Part shown: in pieces, positions 27,558 through 36,212 of the stretch | How positions within the stretch are numbered: the stretch's first letter is position 1 | Layout: every line of letters begins with the position of its first letter | From: Ensifer adhaerens | Lineage (GTDB): Bacteria; Pseudomonadota; Alphaproteobacteria; Rhizobiales; Rhizobiaceae | Assembly: GCF_002940685.1 (NCBI RefSeq) | Contig: NZ_PNFP01000017.1 | Location: 100,837-164,836, forward strand | Direction: 5' to 3' | Length of the DNA: 64,000 nucleotides | Notes under the pieces: generated by a model | Database searches by the model: none | What the model saw: only the letters and a program-made list of their open reading frames with translations | Told to the model about the DNA's origin: nothing | Position numbers and translations under genes: made by a program

Positions 27558-27613
27558 TGATTGACTCGTACGGTGTACGATGTCATTCAATCGTACACCG
27601 TACGAGTCAATCA
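27558..27613. promoter_or_regulatory. Double TetR-type operator between tetR-like and ridA-like genes
   Basis: Two 24-bp arms (27558-27581 and 27590-27613) are exact reverse complements separated by 8 bp (GTCATTCA). Each arm contains TCGTACGGTGTACGA or its complement, itself a palindrome (TCGTAC-nnn-GTACGA). The region thus holds two dimer sites in a symmetric layout, in the divergent promoter. Confidence 0.8.
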
Positions 27614-27690
27614 TAGGAGCGACGGCGGAAAGATCAAACTGCCGACCTGCGCGCGACGGCGCACACAGGTCTCGGAGGCGAGAGAACACC

Positions 27691-28170
27691 ATGTCAAACG
27701 CAATCAGATACCTCATGATCGGAGGACTCATCATCATGACCACAGGAATTTCCACGGCGAGCGAACAGGCGGCCAAGCTGACGATCGTCAACCCCAAGAA
27801 CCTCTACGACCCGACGCCGCATGGCTACAGCACGGCGGTGGTCGTGCCTGCCCAGGCCCGTGTGGCCTATATTTCCGGACAGGGCGGCCAGGACGGCACC
27901 GGCGGCCTTTCCCCCGATTTCGCCGTTCAGGTCAGGCAGGCCTATGCCAATCTGCGCGCCGCACTCGACGGTCTCGGCGCAAGGCCGGACCAGGTCGCCA
28001 AGCTCACCATCTTCGTGGTCGACCACGACATGTCCAAGCTCGAAGTCCTGACCAAGAGCGTCAATGAGGTGTTCGGCGCGGCTCTGCCGGCGCAGACATT
28101 GGTACCCGTGCCCAAATTGGCGGTCGACGGGATGCTGTTCGAGGTGGAAGCGGTCGCGGTCATAGACTGA
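27691..28170 (+). CDS. RidA/YjgF/YER057c-family protein
   Basis: A Rid-family protein, whose characterised members deaminate reactive enamine/imine intermediates. The core starts at KLTIVNPKNLYDP. It has VAYISGQGGQDGTGG (about residues 62-76), then YANLRAALDGLGARPDQVAKLTIFVVD. The family Arg of the active site (usually R105 in IGQIP... enzymes) is not evident in PAQTLVPVPKLAVDG, so it may belong to a non-deaminating subgroup. The start is uncertain. ATG 27691 adds a hydrophobic N-terminus that could be a signal or anchor. ATG 27736 would give a cytosolic protein of about 144 residues. It is controlled from the double operator. Confidence 0.8.
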   Translation: MSNAIRYLMIGGLIIMTTGISTASEQAAKLTIVNPKNLYDPTPHGYSTAVVVPAQARVAYISGQGGQDGTGGLSPDFAVQVRQAYANLRAALDGLGARPDQVAKLTIFVVDHDMSKLEVLTKSVNEVFGAALPAQTLVPVPKLAVDGMLFEVEAVAVID

Positions 28171-28269
28171 CGGGCGAGCGGCTCGCAGGCGCAGGCCGTC
28201 GGCTCAAAAGGCAGGTTATGGTCGGGAGAACTGGACGAGGTGACGAAAACCGTGGCTCGTCCAGCTTTC

Positions 28270-28311
28270 TAAAGCGCGTCGCGCTCTTTCAGATTCGCTC
28301 CGTGCGCTTTA
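28270..28311. repeat. Hairpin next to the glpK-proximal repeat
   Basis: TAAAGCGC (28270-28277) and GCGCTTTA (28304-28311) are inverted arms around a loop with GTCGCGCTCTTTCAG. Together with the following hairpin repeat it forms a composite element between convergent ridA-like and glpK genes. Confidence 0.5.
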
Positions 28312-28327
28312 AGTTATTGATTTGGCG

Positions 28328-28370
28328 CATGTCGTTGTCGCAAAACCGCTGCACACTTTTGCGCGACATG
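28328..28370 (-). repeat. Hairpin repeat, copy 4, at the glpK stop codon
   Basis: CATGTCG pairs with CGACATG, and CGCAAAA with TTTTGCG, around CCGCTGCACAC. Compared with copy 1 all stem pairs differ but still pair, and the loop is conserved. On the minus strand it starts directly after the glpK TAG (TAGAGCATG). Confidence 0.75.
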
Positions 28371-28372
28371 CT

Positions 28373-29860
28373 CTAGCTCAGCGTCCTTTTGACCGCATTG
28401 CGCCAGCCCTTGAACTTTGCCTTGCGCGTCTTTTCGTCCATGGCAGGTTCGAAGCGGCGGTCGCGCGCCCAGGACTTGGCAAAGTCCTCCTGCTTCGGCC
28501 AGACGCCGGCGCGGCTGCCGGCAAGCCAGGCAACGCCGAGCGCCGTGGTCTCGAGGATCACCGGCCGGTCGACCGGCGCGTCGAGCAGGTCGGAAAGCCG
28601 CTGCATCGTCCAGTCGGAAGCAACCATGCCGCCGTCGACGCGCAGCACCGTTTCCTTGCCGTTGTTGCGCCAGTCCTTGTGCATCGCCTCAAGCAAGTCG
28701 CGCGTCTGGTAGCAGACGGCTTCGAGTGCCGCGCGGGCAAACTCGGCGGGCCCGGTGTTGCGGGTCATGCCGAAGATCGCGCCGCGCGCGTCCGGATCCC
28801 AGTGCGGCGCCCCAAGGCCGGTGAAGGCCGGCACCAGATAGACCTCCTGCGTCGGGTCGGCGCTAGCGGCAAGCGTACCCGTGTCAGGCGCCGCCTTGAT
28901 CACCTTCAACCCATCGCGAAGCCACTGCACGGCGGCACCGGCAACGAAGATCGAGCCTTCGAGCGCATAGGTCGTCACGCCATCGAGCCGGTAGGCGATC
29001 GTCGTCAGCAACCGGTTCTTCGAACGCACCATGTCCTTGCCGGTGTTGAGCAGCGCGAAGCAGCCGGTGCCATAGGTGGATTTCAGCATGCCCGGCTTGA
29101 AGCAGGCCTGGCCGATGGTCGCGGCCTGCTGGTCGCCGGCAACGCCGAGGATCGGGATCGCCGCGCCGAAGATTGCCCGATCGGTGACGCCGAAATCGGC
29201 GGCGCAATCCTTGACCTCGGGCAGCATGGCGCGCGGCACTTTCAGGATCTTCAGAAGCTCGTCGTCCCAGGCATTTTCGGCAATGTTGTAGATAAGCGTG
29301 CGCGAGGCATTGGTCGCATCCGTGACGAAGGACTTGCCGCCAGTCAGCCGCCAGATGAGGAACGTGTCGATGGTGCCGAAGCAGAGTTCGCCCTTGGAAG
29401 CGCGATGCTGCGCCCGGTCGACATTGGTGAGCAGCCAGTTGAGCTTGGTGCCGGAAAAATAGGGATCGAGCAGCAGGCCGGTCTTCTTGGTGAAGGTCTT
29501 TTCCAGCCCCTGCTTCTTCAGCCGATCGCAATAGGAAGCGGTGCGGCGATCCTGCCAAACGATGGCATTGTGGATCGGATTGCCGGTCTCGCGATCCCAG
29601 ACGACGACGGTTTCGCGCTGGTTGGTGATACCGATGGCCGAAAGGTCGCCGGCCTTGATGCCGGCCTTGGCGATCGCCTGCTCGACGGTCGAAAGCACAG
29701 TCTGCCAGATCTCCTCCGGGTCGTGCTCGACCCAGCCGGATTTCGGGAAATGCTGCTTGAATTCCTTCTGGCTGGCACCGGCAATCTGCTGCTGACCATC
29801 GAAGATGATGGCCCGGCTCGAGGTCGTACCCTGATCGATCGCGAGAATATATCCGCCCAT
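28373..29860 (-). CDS. glpK: Glycerol kinase
   Basis: Phosphorylates glycerol to glycerol 3-phosphate. A 495-residue FGGY kinase, starting [17 protein letters not shown] (ATP-binding phosphate-1 region). It has [14 protein letters not shown] (about residues 79-92), QDRRTA and the nucleotide-binding [12 protein letters not shown] and [23 protein letters not shown] lies near the C-terminus. Length and motifs are complete. It is divergent from bdhA, with AAACGA direct repeats upstream. The stop codon forms the first bases of a repeat element. Confidence 0.96.
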   Translation of the reverse strand: MGGYILAIDQGTTSSRAIIFDGQQQIAGASQKEFKQHFPKSGWVEHDPEEIWQTVLSTVEQAIAKAGIKAGDLSAIGITNQRETVVVWDRETGNPIHNAIVWQDRRTASYCDRLKKQGLEKTFTKKTGLLLDPYFSGTKLNWLLTNVDRAQHRASKGELCFGTIDTFLIWRLTGGKSFVTDATNASRTLIYNIAENAWDDELLKILKVPRAMLPEVKDCAADFGVTDRAIFGAAIPILGVAGDQQAATIGQACFKPGMLKSTYGTGCFALLNTGKDMVRSKNRLLTTIAYRLDGVTTYALEGSIFVAGAAVQWLRDGLKVIKAAPDTGTLAASADPTQEVYLVPAFTGLGAPHWDPDARGAIFGMTRNTGPAEFARAALEAVCYQTRDLLEAMHKDWRNNGKETVLRVDGGMVASDWTMQRLSDLLDAPVDRPVILETTALGVAWLAGSRAGVWPKQEDFAKSWARDRRFEPAMDEKTRKAKFKGWRNAVKRTLS

Positions 29861-29941
29861 ATGCCCCTCCCCGGCCACACGCATGTTTGTTCACCCGGCC
29901 TTGAAGGCGGGATCTCATTTCGAAAACTTCAATACGATGGC

Positions 29942-29969
29942 AAAACGAATGTCAAACGAAAACAAAACG
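29942..29969. promoter_or_regulatory. Phased AAACGA direct repeats upstream of glpK
   Basis: AAAACGAA (29942-29949), CAAACGAA (29953-29960) and CAAAACG (29963-29969) recur about every 10-11 bp, one helical turn. On the glpK strand they read TTCGTTT, resembling sites of DeoR-type repressors such as GlpR. The regulator is not in the window. Confidence 0.4.
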
Positions 29970-30116
29970 CAAGCAATCGGCTCTGTCATTCCCCTTGGCA
30001 ACTGTGCGGTCGCGAACCCAAAAACACAATTGTCAGCGTCGACGTTTTCCGCGTAGGCTGGCGCTGTTGCGCCGCAACAAAAGCAGTCCGCGGCGCCGCG
30101 AAGGGAGAGAGCAGCA

Positions 30117-30893
30117 ATGACGAAAACAGCGGTCATCACCGGTTCGACGAGCGGCATCGGGCTTGCGATCGCCAAGGCGTTCGCCAAGGGCGGCGCCAAC
30201 ATCGTGCTGAACGGCTTCGGCAGCCCCGACGAGATCAGACAAGCGACGGACGAGGTCAGCGCGCTGACGAGCGGAACCGTGCTTTACCATGGCGCCGACA
30301 TGACGAAACCGGCAGAGATCGCCGATCTGATCGCGACCGCTGCGACGCGATTCGGCAGCGTCGATATCCTCGTCAACAATGCCGGCATTCAATATGTCGA
30401 GAAGGTCGAGGATTTCCCGATCGAGCAGTGGGACCGCATCATCGCGATCAACCTTTCCTCCTCCTTCCATACGATCCGCGCCGCCATTCCCGGCATGAAG
30501 GCGAAGGGCTGGGGCCGCATCATCAACATCGCGTCTGCCCACGGCCTCGTCGCTTCGCCCTTCAAGGCGGCCTATGTCGCCGCCAAACACGGCGTGCTCG
30601 GCCTGACAAAGACCGTGGCGCTCGAAGTCGCCGAAAGCGGCATCACCGCGAACTCGATCTGCCCGGGCTACGTGCTGACGCCGCTCGTCGAAAAGCAGAT
30701 CCCCGACCAGGCGCGTACCCGCGGCATCACCGAGCAGCAGGTGATCAACGACGTGATGCTGAAGGGCCAGCCGACCAAGAAGTTCATCACCGTCGAGCAG
30801 GTCGCAGCGCTCGCCGTCTATCTCGCCGGCGACGACGCGGCGCAGATCACCGGCACCCATGTGTCGATGGACGGCGGCTGGACGGCGCAGTAG
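30117..30893 (+). CDS. bdhA: D-3-hydroxybutyrate dehydrogenase
   Basis: Oxidises 3-hydroxybutyrate to acetoacetate with NAD in PHB and ketone-body use. A 258-residue short-chain dehydrogenase with TGSTSGIG (8-15), NNAGIQYVE (about 88-96) and catalytic Ser in IASAHG, with YVAAKHG holding Tyr and Lys (about 155-159). The CPGYVLTPLVEKQI and KQF-type KKFITVEQVA segments are typical of BdhA. The ribosome site GGGAGAGAG precedes the ATG. As in Sinorhizobium meliloti, xdhA and xdhB follow on the same strand, a known but metabolically odd gene partnership. Confidence 0.94.
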   Translation: MTKTAVITGSTSGIGLAIAKAFAKGGANIVLNGFGSPDEIRQATDEVSALTSGTVLYHGADMTKPAEIADLIATAATRFGSVDILVNNAGIQYVEKVEDFPIEQWDRIIAINLSSSFHTIRAAIPGMKAKGWGRIINIASAHGLVASPFKAAYVAAKHGVLGLTKTVALEVAESGITANSICPGYVLTPLVEKQIPDQARTRGITEQQVINDVMLKGQPTKKFITVEQVAALAVYLAGDDAAQITGTHVSMDGGWTAQ

Positions 30894-31032
30894 CGGCCGA
30901 TATCCGTCAAGATGGCGGCAGCGCGGGGCAGTCACCCTTCGCGCTGCCCGCGTGGCGTGCAAAAGTCCGCTCAGCCCTTTGCTTTTCTGCATAACCACCT
31001 AAGATCAAAGTGATTTCAGGCAGCAGCAGGGA

Positions 31033-32517
31033 ATGAATGGCATGCCCCAGCCGAACGGTTCAATCAGCTTCATCCTCAACGATCGCGAGGTCGCGCTTTC
31101 CGATATCGCGCCGACTGCGACCCTGCTCGACTATGTACGGCTTGAGCGCCGGCTGACAGGCACCAAGGAAGGCTGTGCCGAGGGCGACTGCGGCGCCTGC
31201 ACCGTGCTCGTGGGAAGGCTTGTCGGCGACCGGCTCGTCTACGAAAGCGTCAACGCCTGCATCCGTTTCCTCGGCTCGCTCCAGGCAACCCATGTCGTCA
31301 CCGTCGAACATCTCGCCGGTTCCGACGGGACGCTGCATCCGGTGCAGCAGGCAATGGTCGATTTTCACGGCTCGCAATGCGGCTTCTGCACGCCCGGCTT
31401 CGTCATGTCGCTCTACGGCCTCTGGCTCGGCAACGACGATCCCAGCCATGCCGATATCGAAAAGGCGCTGCAGGGCAATCTCTGTCGTTGCACCGGCTAC
31501 GAGCCGATCGTGCGCGCCGCCGAAGCCGCAGCCAAGGCGCGGCCTTCCGAAGTCTTCGACCCGATCGTGCGGGAACGAGAAACAATCACCGCCCGGTTGA
31601 AGGCGCTGGCGCCGACGGAAACGATCACCATCCGCCGGGATGACGACTGTCTGATCGTGCCGGCCGACAGTGACGGCCTAGCGAGAGCTCTCGCCGACAA
31701 CCCGGGCGCGACCGTCGTTGCCGGCTCCACCGATGTCGGCCTCTGGGTGACCAAGCAGATGCGGCCGATCAGCCCTGTCATCTTCATCAACGGCATTACC
31801 GACCTGCAACAGATCGACGTGCGCGCGGACGGCCTGACGATCGGTGCCGGCGTCAGCTACACAATGGCCCATGCCGCGCTCGCCAAGACCTTTCCTGGCT
31901 TCGGCCCGCTGATCGACCGCATCGGCGGCGAGCAGGTGCGCAACATGGGCACGATCGGCGGCAACATCGCCAACGGCTCGCCGATCGGCGACAGCCCGCC
32001 ACCGCTGATCGTTCTGGGCGCCACGGTGACCCTGCGCTCGAAAGACGGGCGAAGGACGCTGCCGCTCGAAGATTTCTTCATCGCCTATGGCAAGCAGGAC
32101 CGTAAGCCCGGCGAATTCGTCGAAAGCATCTTCGTGCCGAGCCTGCCGGCCGATGACCACTTTGCCGCCTACAAGATCTCCAAGCGCCGCGACGAGGACA
32201 TTTCCGCGCTGCTCGGGGCCTTCCGCCTGTCGGTTGAAGACGGCGTCGTCCGCTCCGCCCGCATCGCCTTCGGCGGCATGGCAGCGACACCGAAGCGCGC
32301 GACGAATGTCGAGGCGGCGCTGATCGGCAAGCCCTGGAGCGAGGAGACGGTTCGCAACGCGCAGGCTGCCTTCGAGAGCGACTACCAGCCGCTCACCGAC
32401 TGGCGGGCGACCAGCGACTACCGCATGCTGGCGGCGAAAAACCTGCTGATGCGTTTCTTCCTGGAAAGCGGCGGCGAGACGGCTCAGCTGGTTCGCTTTG
32501 CTGCGGGAGACAGATAA
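31033..32517 (+). CDS. xdhA: Xanthine dehydrogenase small subunit (2Fe-2S and FAD)
   Basis: Electron-transfer subunit (494 aa) of xanthine dehydrogenase, which oxidises hypoxanthine and xanthine to urate. The first [2Fe-2S] domain carries GCAEGDCGACTV (about residues 47-58) plus a Cys in VNACI. The second cluster uses CGFCTPGFV and CRCTGYEPI. The FAD domain begins around IVPADSDGLARAL, with the AGSTDVGLW and GGNIANGSPIGD motifs. ATG 31033 and 31042 are both possible starts. It lies 139 nt after bdhA and its stop is 2 nt before xdhB. Confidence 0.95.
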   Translation: MNGMPQPNGSISFILNDREVALSDIAPTATLLDYVRLERRLTGTKEGCAEGDCGACTVLVGRLVGDRLVYESVNACIRFLGSLQATHVVTVEHLAGSDGTLHPVQQAMVDFHGSQCGFCTPGFVMSLYGLWLGNDDPSHADIEKALQGNLCRCTGYEPIVRAAEAAAKARPSEVFDPIVRERETITARLKALAPTETITIRRDDDCLIVPADSDGLARALADNPGATVVAGSTDVGLWVTKQMRPISPVIFINGITDLQQIDVRADGLTIGAGVSYTMAHAALAKTFPGFGPLIDRIGGEQVRNMGTIGGNIANGSPIGDSPPPLIVLGATVTLRSKDGRRTLPLEDFFIAYGKQDRKPGEFVESIFVPSLPADDHFAAYKISKRRDEDISALLGAFRLSVEDGVVRSARIAFGGMAATPKRATNVEAALIGKPWSEETVRNAQAAFESDYQPLTDWRATSDYRMLAAKNLLMRFFLESGGETAQLVRFAAGDR

Positions 32518-32519
32518 TC

Positions 32520-34856
32520 ATGGACAAATCCACCTTCGAGGAACGCAAGGCGATCCGCGGCGAGATGCATGCCTCCCAGCGTCACGACAGCGCCCACAAG
32601 CACGTCTCCGGCACGGCCGATTACATCGACGACATGCCGGAGCCCGCAGGCACGCTGCATGGCGCGTTTGGCATGACCGATCGGGCGCACGCGGAAATCA
32701 CCGCCATGGACCTTTCGGCCGTTGCCGCCGTGCCGGGTGTTGTGCTGGTGCTAACCGCCAAGGACATGCCGCATTCCAACGACATCAGCCCCAGCCACCT
32801 GCATGACGAGCCGGTGCTCGCCGATGGCCTCGTGCAGTTCCATGGTCAGCCGGCCTTTGCCGTGATCGCCGAGACCCGCGACATCGCCCGCCGGGCAGCA
32901 AGGCTGGCGCAGATCACCTATCGCGACCTGCCGCATTTCACCGACATTCTCGATGCCGTCGCCCATGGCGGGCAGTTGGTCACGCAGCCGCTCACCCTGC
33001 AGCGCGGCGATGCCGAGGCGGAGCTGGAAAAGGCGCCACGGCGGCTCAAAGGCAGCATGCGCATCGGCGGCCAGGAGCATTTCTACCTCGAGGGCCACAT
33101 TGCCCTCGCCATTCCCGGCGAGGACGACGAGGTCACCGTCTGGTCTTCGACCCAGCATCCGAGCGAGATCCAACACATGGTGTCGCATGTGCTTGGCGTG
33201 CCCTCGAATGCGGTGACGGTGAACGTGCGCCGCATGGGCGGCGGCTTCGGCGGCAAGGAAACGCAAGGAAACCAGTTCGCAGCTCTTGCAGCGGTCGCAG
33301 CCAAGAGGCTCAACCGCGCCGTGAAGTTCCGCCCTGACCGCGACGAGGATATGACCGCGACCGGCAAGCGCCACGACTTCCTCGTCGACTACGATGTCGG
33401 CTTCGACGACGACGGCCGCATCCATGCGGTCCACGCCAACTATGCCGCCCGCTGCGGCTACTCCTCGGACCTTTCGGGTCCCGTTACCGACCGCGCGCTC
33501 TTCCACGCGGACAGCTCCTATTTCTACCCGCATGTGAAGCTTACCTCGCAGCCGCTGAAGACCAACACCGTGTCGAACACCGCCTATCGCGGTTTCGGCG
33601 GACCCCAGGGGATGGTCGGCGGCGAGCGCATCATTGAGGAGATCGCCTACCAGCTCGGCAAGGATCCGCTCGAAATCCGCAAGCTGAACTTCTATGGCGA
33701 GAAGGGTTCCGGCCGGGACGTAACGCCCTACCACCAGCAGGTGGAAGACAACATCATCGCGCAGATCGTTGCCGAACTCGAAGAGAGCGCGGACTATCAG
33801 GCGCGCCGACGCGCGATCCTCGACTTCAATCGGGAAAGCCGCGTCATCCGCAAGGGCATCGCACTGACGCCGGTGAAGTTCGGCATCTCCTTCACCATGA
33901 CCGCCTTCAACCAGGCAGGCGCGCTGGTGCATATCTACCAGGACGGCTCGATCCACCTGAACCACGGCGGCACCGAAATGGGCCAGGGCCTCTATATCAA
34001 GGTGGCCCAGGTGATCGCCGACAGTTTCCAGGTCGATCTCGATCGGGTCCGGATCACTGCGACGACGACCGGCAAGGTGCCGAACACGTCGGCGACCGCC
34101 GCCTCCTCGGGCTCTGACTTGAACGGCATGGCGGCCTTCGACGCAGCCCGCCAGATCAAGGACCGTCTCGTCGGTTTCGCCTGCGAGCGCTGGCAGACGA
34201 CGCCCGAAAATGTCAGCTTCGTCGCCAACCACGTGAAGATCGGCGAAGAGCTCGTTCCGTTCCCCGAGTTCATCAAGCAGGCCTATATGGGCCGCATCCA
34301 GCTTTCGGCGGCCGGCTACTACAAGACGCCGAAGATCCACTGGGATCGCGCCAGCGGCCGCGGCACGCCCTTTTATTACTTCGCCTATGGCGCAGCGGTC
34401 TCGGAGGTTTCGATCGACACGCTGACCGGCGAATACATGGTCGACCGGGTCGACGTGCTGCACGATGTCGGCCGCTCTCTCAATCCGGCGATCGATCTCG
34501 GCCAGATCGAGGGCGGTTTCGTGCAAGGCATGGGTTGGCTGACGACGGAAGAACTCTGGTGGGACGACAAGGGGCGGCTTCGCACTCACGCCCCCTCGAC
34601 CTACAAGATCCCGCTCGCCTCCGACCGGCCGAAGATCTTCAACGTCAAGCTTGCAGAATGGTCGGCCAATGCCGAGAAGACCATCGGCCGCTCCAAGGCG
34701 GTGGGAGAGCCGCCCTTCATGCTGCCGATTTCGGTGCTCGAAGCTTTGTCGATGGCGGTGGCAAGCATCGCCGATTACCGCGAGTGCCCGCGGCTCGATG
34801 CTCCGGCAACACCGGAGCGTGTGCTGATGGCCGTCGAGCGTCTGCGCAATCGCTGA
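32520..34856 (+). CDS. xdhB: Xanthine dehydrogenase molybdenum-binding subunit
   Basis: Catalytic molybdopterin subunit (778 aa). Visible landmarks are MGGGFGGKE (about residues 238-246), the substrate-binding Arg in TAYRGFGGPQG (about 358) and NHGGTEMGQGLY (about 481). The C-terminal KAVGEPPFMLP contains the catalytic Glu (about 735). All residues needed for purine hydroxylation are present. It follows xdhA after 2 nt. The XdhC insertase that normally follows is absent: the next gene on this strand is a LysR regulator, and a small gene lies between them on the other strand. Confidence 0.95.
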   Translation: MDKSTFEERKAIRGEMHASQRHDSAHKHVSGTADYIDDMPEPAGTLHGAFGMTDRAHAEITAMDLSAVAAVPGVVLVLTAKDMPHSNDISPSHLHDEPVLADGLVQFHGQPAFAVIAETRDIARRAARLAQITYRDLPHFTDILDAVAHGGQLVTQPLTLQRGDAEAELEKAPRRLKGSMRIGGQEHFYLEGHIALAIPGEDDEVTVWSSTQHPSEIQHMVSHVLGVPSNAVTVNVRRMGGGFGGKETQGNQFAALAAVAAKRLNRAVKFRPDRDEDMTATGKRHDFLVDYDVGFDDDGRIHAVHANYAARCGYSSDLSGPVTDRALFHADSSYFYPHVKLTSQPLKTNTVSNTAYRGFGGPQGMVGGERIIEEIAYQLGKDPLEIRKLNFYGEKGSGRDVTPYHQQVEDNIIAQIVAELEESADYQARRRAILDFNRESRVIRKGIALTPVKFGISFTMTAFNQAGALVHIYQDGSIHLNHGGTEMGQGLYIKVAQVIADSFQVDLDRVRITATTTGKVPNTSATAASSGSDLNGMAAFDAARQIKDRLVGFACERWQTTPENVSFVANHVKIGEELVPFPEFIKQAYMGRIQLSAAGYYKTPKIHWDRASGRGTPFYYFAYGAAVSEVSIDTLTGEYMVDRVDVLHDVGRSLNPAIDLGQIEGGFVQGMGWLTTEELWWDDKGRLRTHAPSTYKIPLASDRPKIFNVKLAEWSANAEKTIGRSKAVGEPPFMLPISVLEALSMAVASIADYRECPRLDAPATPERVLMAVERLRNR

Positions 34857-34874
34857 CGGCCATCATGATTGGTC

Positions 34875-35123
34875 TCAGATCCGCGGCAGTTCGTTGATGC
34901 TGAGCAGGCGCCGGGCACCGGCCATGGCCTCCTCGTCGTCAGCGTGGCGGCTGTGCACATCCATGAAACCCATGTCTCTCTTCATGTGATCGGAGAGTGC
35001 GTTCACGTCGAGCATCGGCTTGGGCGCAACAAGGCCGCCGAACAGAACGGCCATGAGCCTGGAGATCGGCTCAAGCGAAAGAAAGTGTTTTCTTTCAGCA
35101 TGTTCGAATGTTTCGAAAGTCAT
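34875..35123 (-). CDS. Small DUF1127-like protein
   Basis: An 82-residue protein. The middle segment LSDHMKRDMGFMDVHSR resembles the C-terminal motif of DUF1127 proteins (LSDH-LRDIG), small arginine-rich proteins linked to RNA turnover and phosphate or carbon adaptation in alphaproteobacteria. The similarity is limited. A Shine-Dalgarno AGGTG lies 6 nt before the ATG. It is divergent from the LysR gene and occupies the place where xdhC would be expected. Confidence 0.55.
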   Translation of the reverse strand: MTFETFEHAERKHFLSLEPISRLMAVLFGGLVAPKPMLDVNALSDHMKRDMGFMDVHSRHADDEEAMAGARRLLSINELPRI

Positions 35124-35225
35124 TTCAGCACCTGTTTCGTCTTGGGAAGTTGACTTGAAGGATGCCGTGAAGGAGGATCGAAATCCAATCGAACATCCGT
35201 CTGCATGCATCAAGAGAACTTATCC

Positions 35226-36140
35226 ATGAAGATGTCGAAGCAGTTTCCGCTGAATGCGCTCAGGGTCTTCGAAGCGGTCGCAAGGCTCGGCAGCTTCACC
35301 AAGGCAGGCGAAGAACTGGGCATGACCCAGACGGCCGTCAGCTACCAGATCAAGCTGATCGAGGAAAATGTCGGCGAACCGCTGTTCCTGCGCCGCCCGC
35401 GCCAGATCTCGCTGACGGACGTCGGCCAGCGCATGGCGCCGCGCGTTACAGAAGCCTTCGAGATGCTGCAGGAGGCCGTTTCCAACGCCCGCGGCGATAT
35501 CGACAGCGCACTTTTGATCAGCTCGACGCCGACCTTCGCCTCGCAATGGCTCGCCCGCAACATCGGCACCTTTCAGCTCGCGCATCCGAATATCGCCGTG
35601 CGCCTGACGACGAGCGATGCACTCACCGATTTTTCCCGGGAACCCTCCGATCTCGCCATCCGCTCGGGCGGCGGCGTCTGGCCCGGCCTCGACACCCATC
35701 CGCTGATGCGCGTCGAATTCAGTCCGATGCTGAGCCCGGCGCTCGCAGAAACCATTGGCGGTGTACGCGAGCCGCGTGACCTCCTGAAGCTTCGCATCAT
35801 CGACGCGGGCGACCCCTGGTGGGCGATGTGGTTCAAGGCGGCCGGCGTCAAGGATCCCGATCTCGAGGGCCGGCCGCACAGCCGGCTCGGCGCTCAGACG
35901 TTTGAGGCGCGTGCCGCAATCGCCGGCCAGGGCGTGGCGATCCTGACGCCGGAATTCTACCCCGACGATGTGGCGCTCGGCCGGCTCTACCAGCCTTTCG
36001 AGCTGCGCTGCAGCGATGGCTGCGACTACTGGCTCGCCTATCCGCACGCCCGCCGCAACACGCCGAAGATCCGGATTTTCCGCGACTGGATCCTCGGCGA
36101 ACTTTGCCCGCCGAGCTTCCTGCAGGCAAATAGCGCTTGA
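35226..36140 (+). CDS. LysR-type regulator (GcvA-like) of the purine cluster
   Basis: A 304-residue LysR regulator. The helix-turn-helix (about residues 8-66) starts QFPLNALRVFEAVARLGSF and contains TQTAVSYQIKLIEENVG. The effector domain has the GcvA-like pattern DLAIRSGGGVWPGL and ISSTPTFASQWL. The start at 35226 is preferred (AGAG upstream); 35205 and 35232 are alternatives. It precedes puuD by 72 nt on the same strand, between xdhAB and puuD-guaD, so control of purine catabolism is likely but unproven. Confidence 0.85.
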   Translation: MKMSKQFPLNALRVFEAVARLGSFTKAGEELGMTQTAVSYQIKLIEENVGEPLFLRRPRQISLTDVGQRMAPRVTEAFEMLQEAVSNARGDIDSALLISSTPTFASQWLARNIGTFQLAHPNIAVRLTTSDALTDFSREPSDLAIRSGGGVWPGLDTHPLMRVEFSPMLSPALAETIGGVREPRDLLKLRIIDAGDPWWAMWFKAAGVKDPDLEGRPHSRLGAQTFEARAAIAGQGVAILTPEFYPDDVALGRLYQPFELRCSDGCDYWLAYPHARRNTPKIRIFRDWILGELCPPSFLQANSA

Positions 36141-36212
36141 GGAACGCCGAAGCCCCTTTTCCCCTCCGCCGTTTATGCGCAAAGTGAGGCAACGGAGACA
36201 AAGGGGTTCTGA

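Noticed and set aside
28322..30994. An 890-codon plus-strand frame across glpK and bdhA
   Set aside because: It is antisense to glpK and out of frame with bdhA; both real genes have full motif sets.
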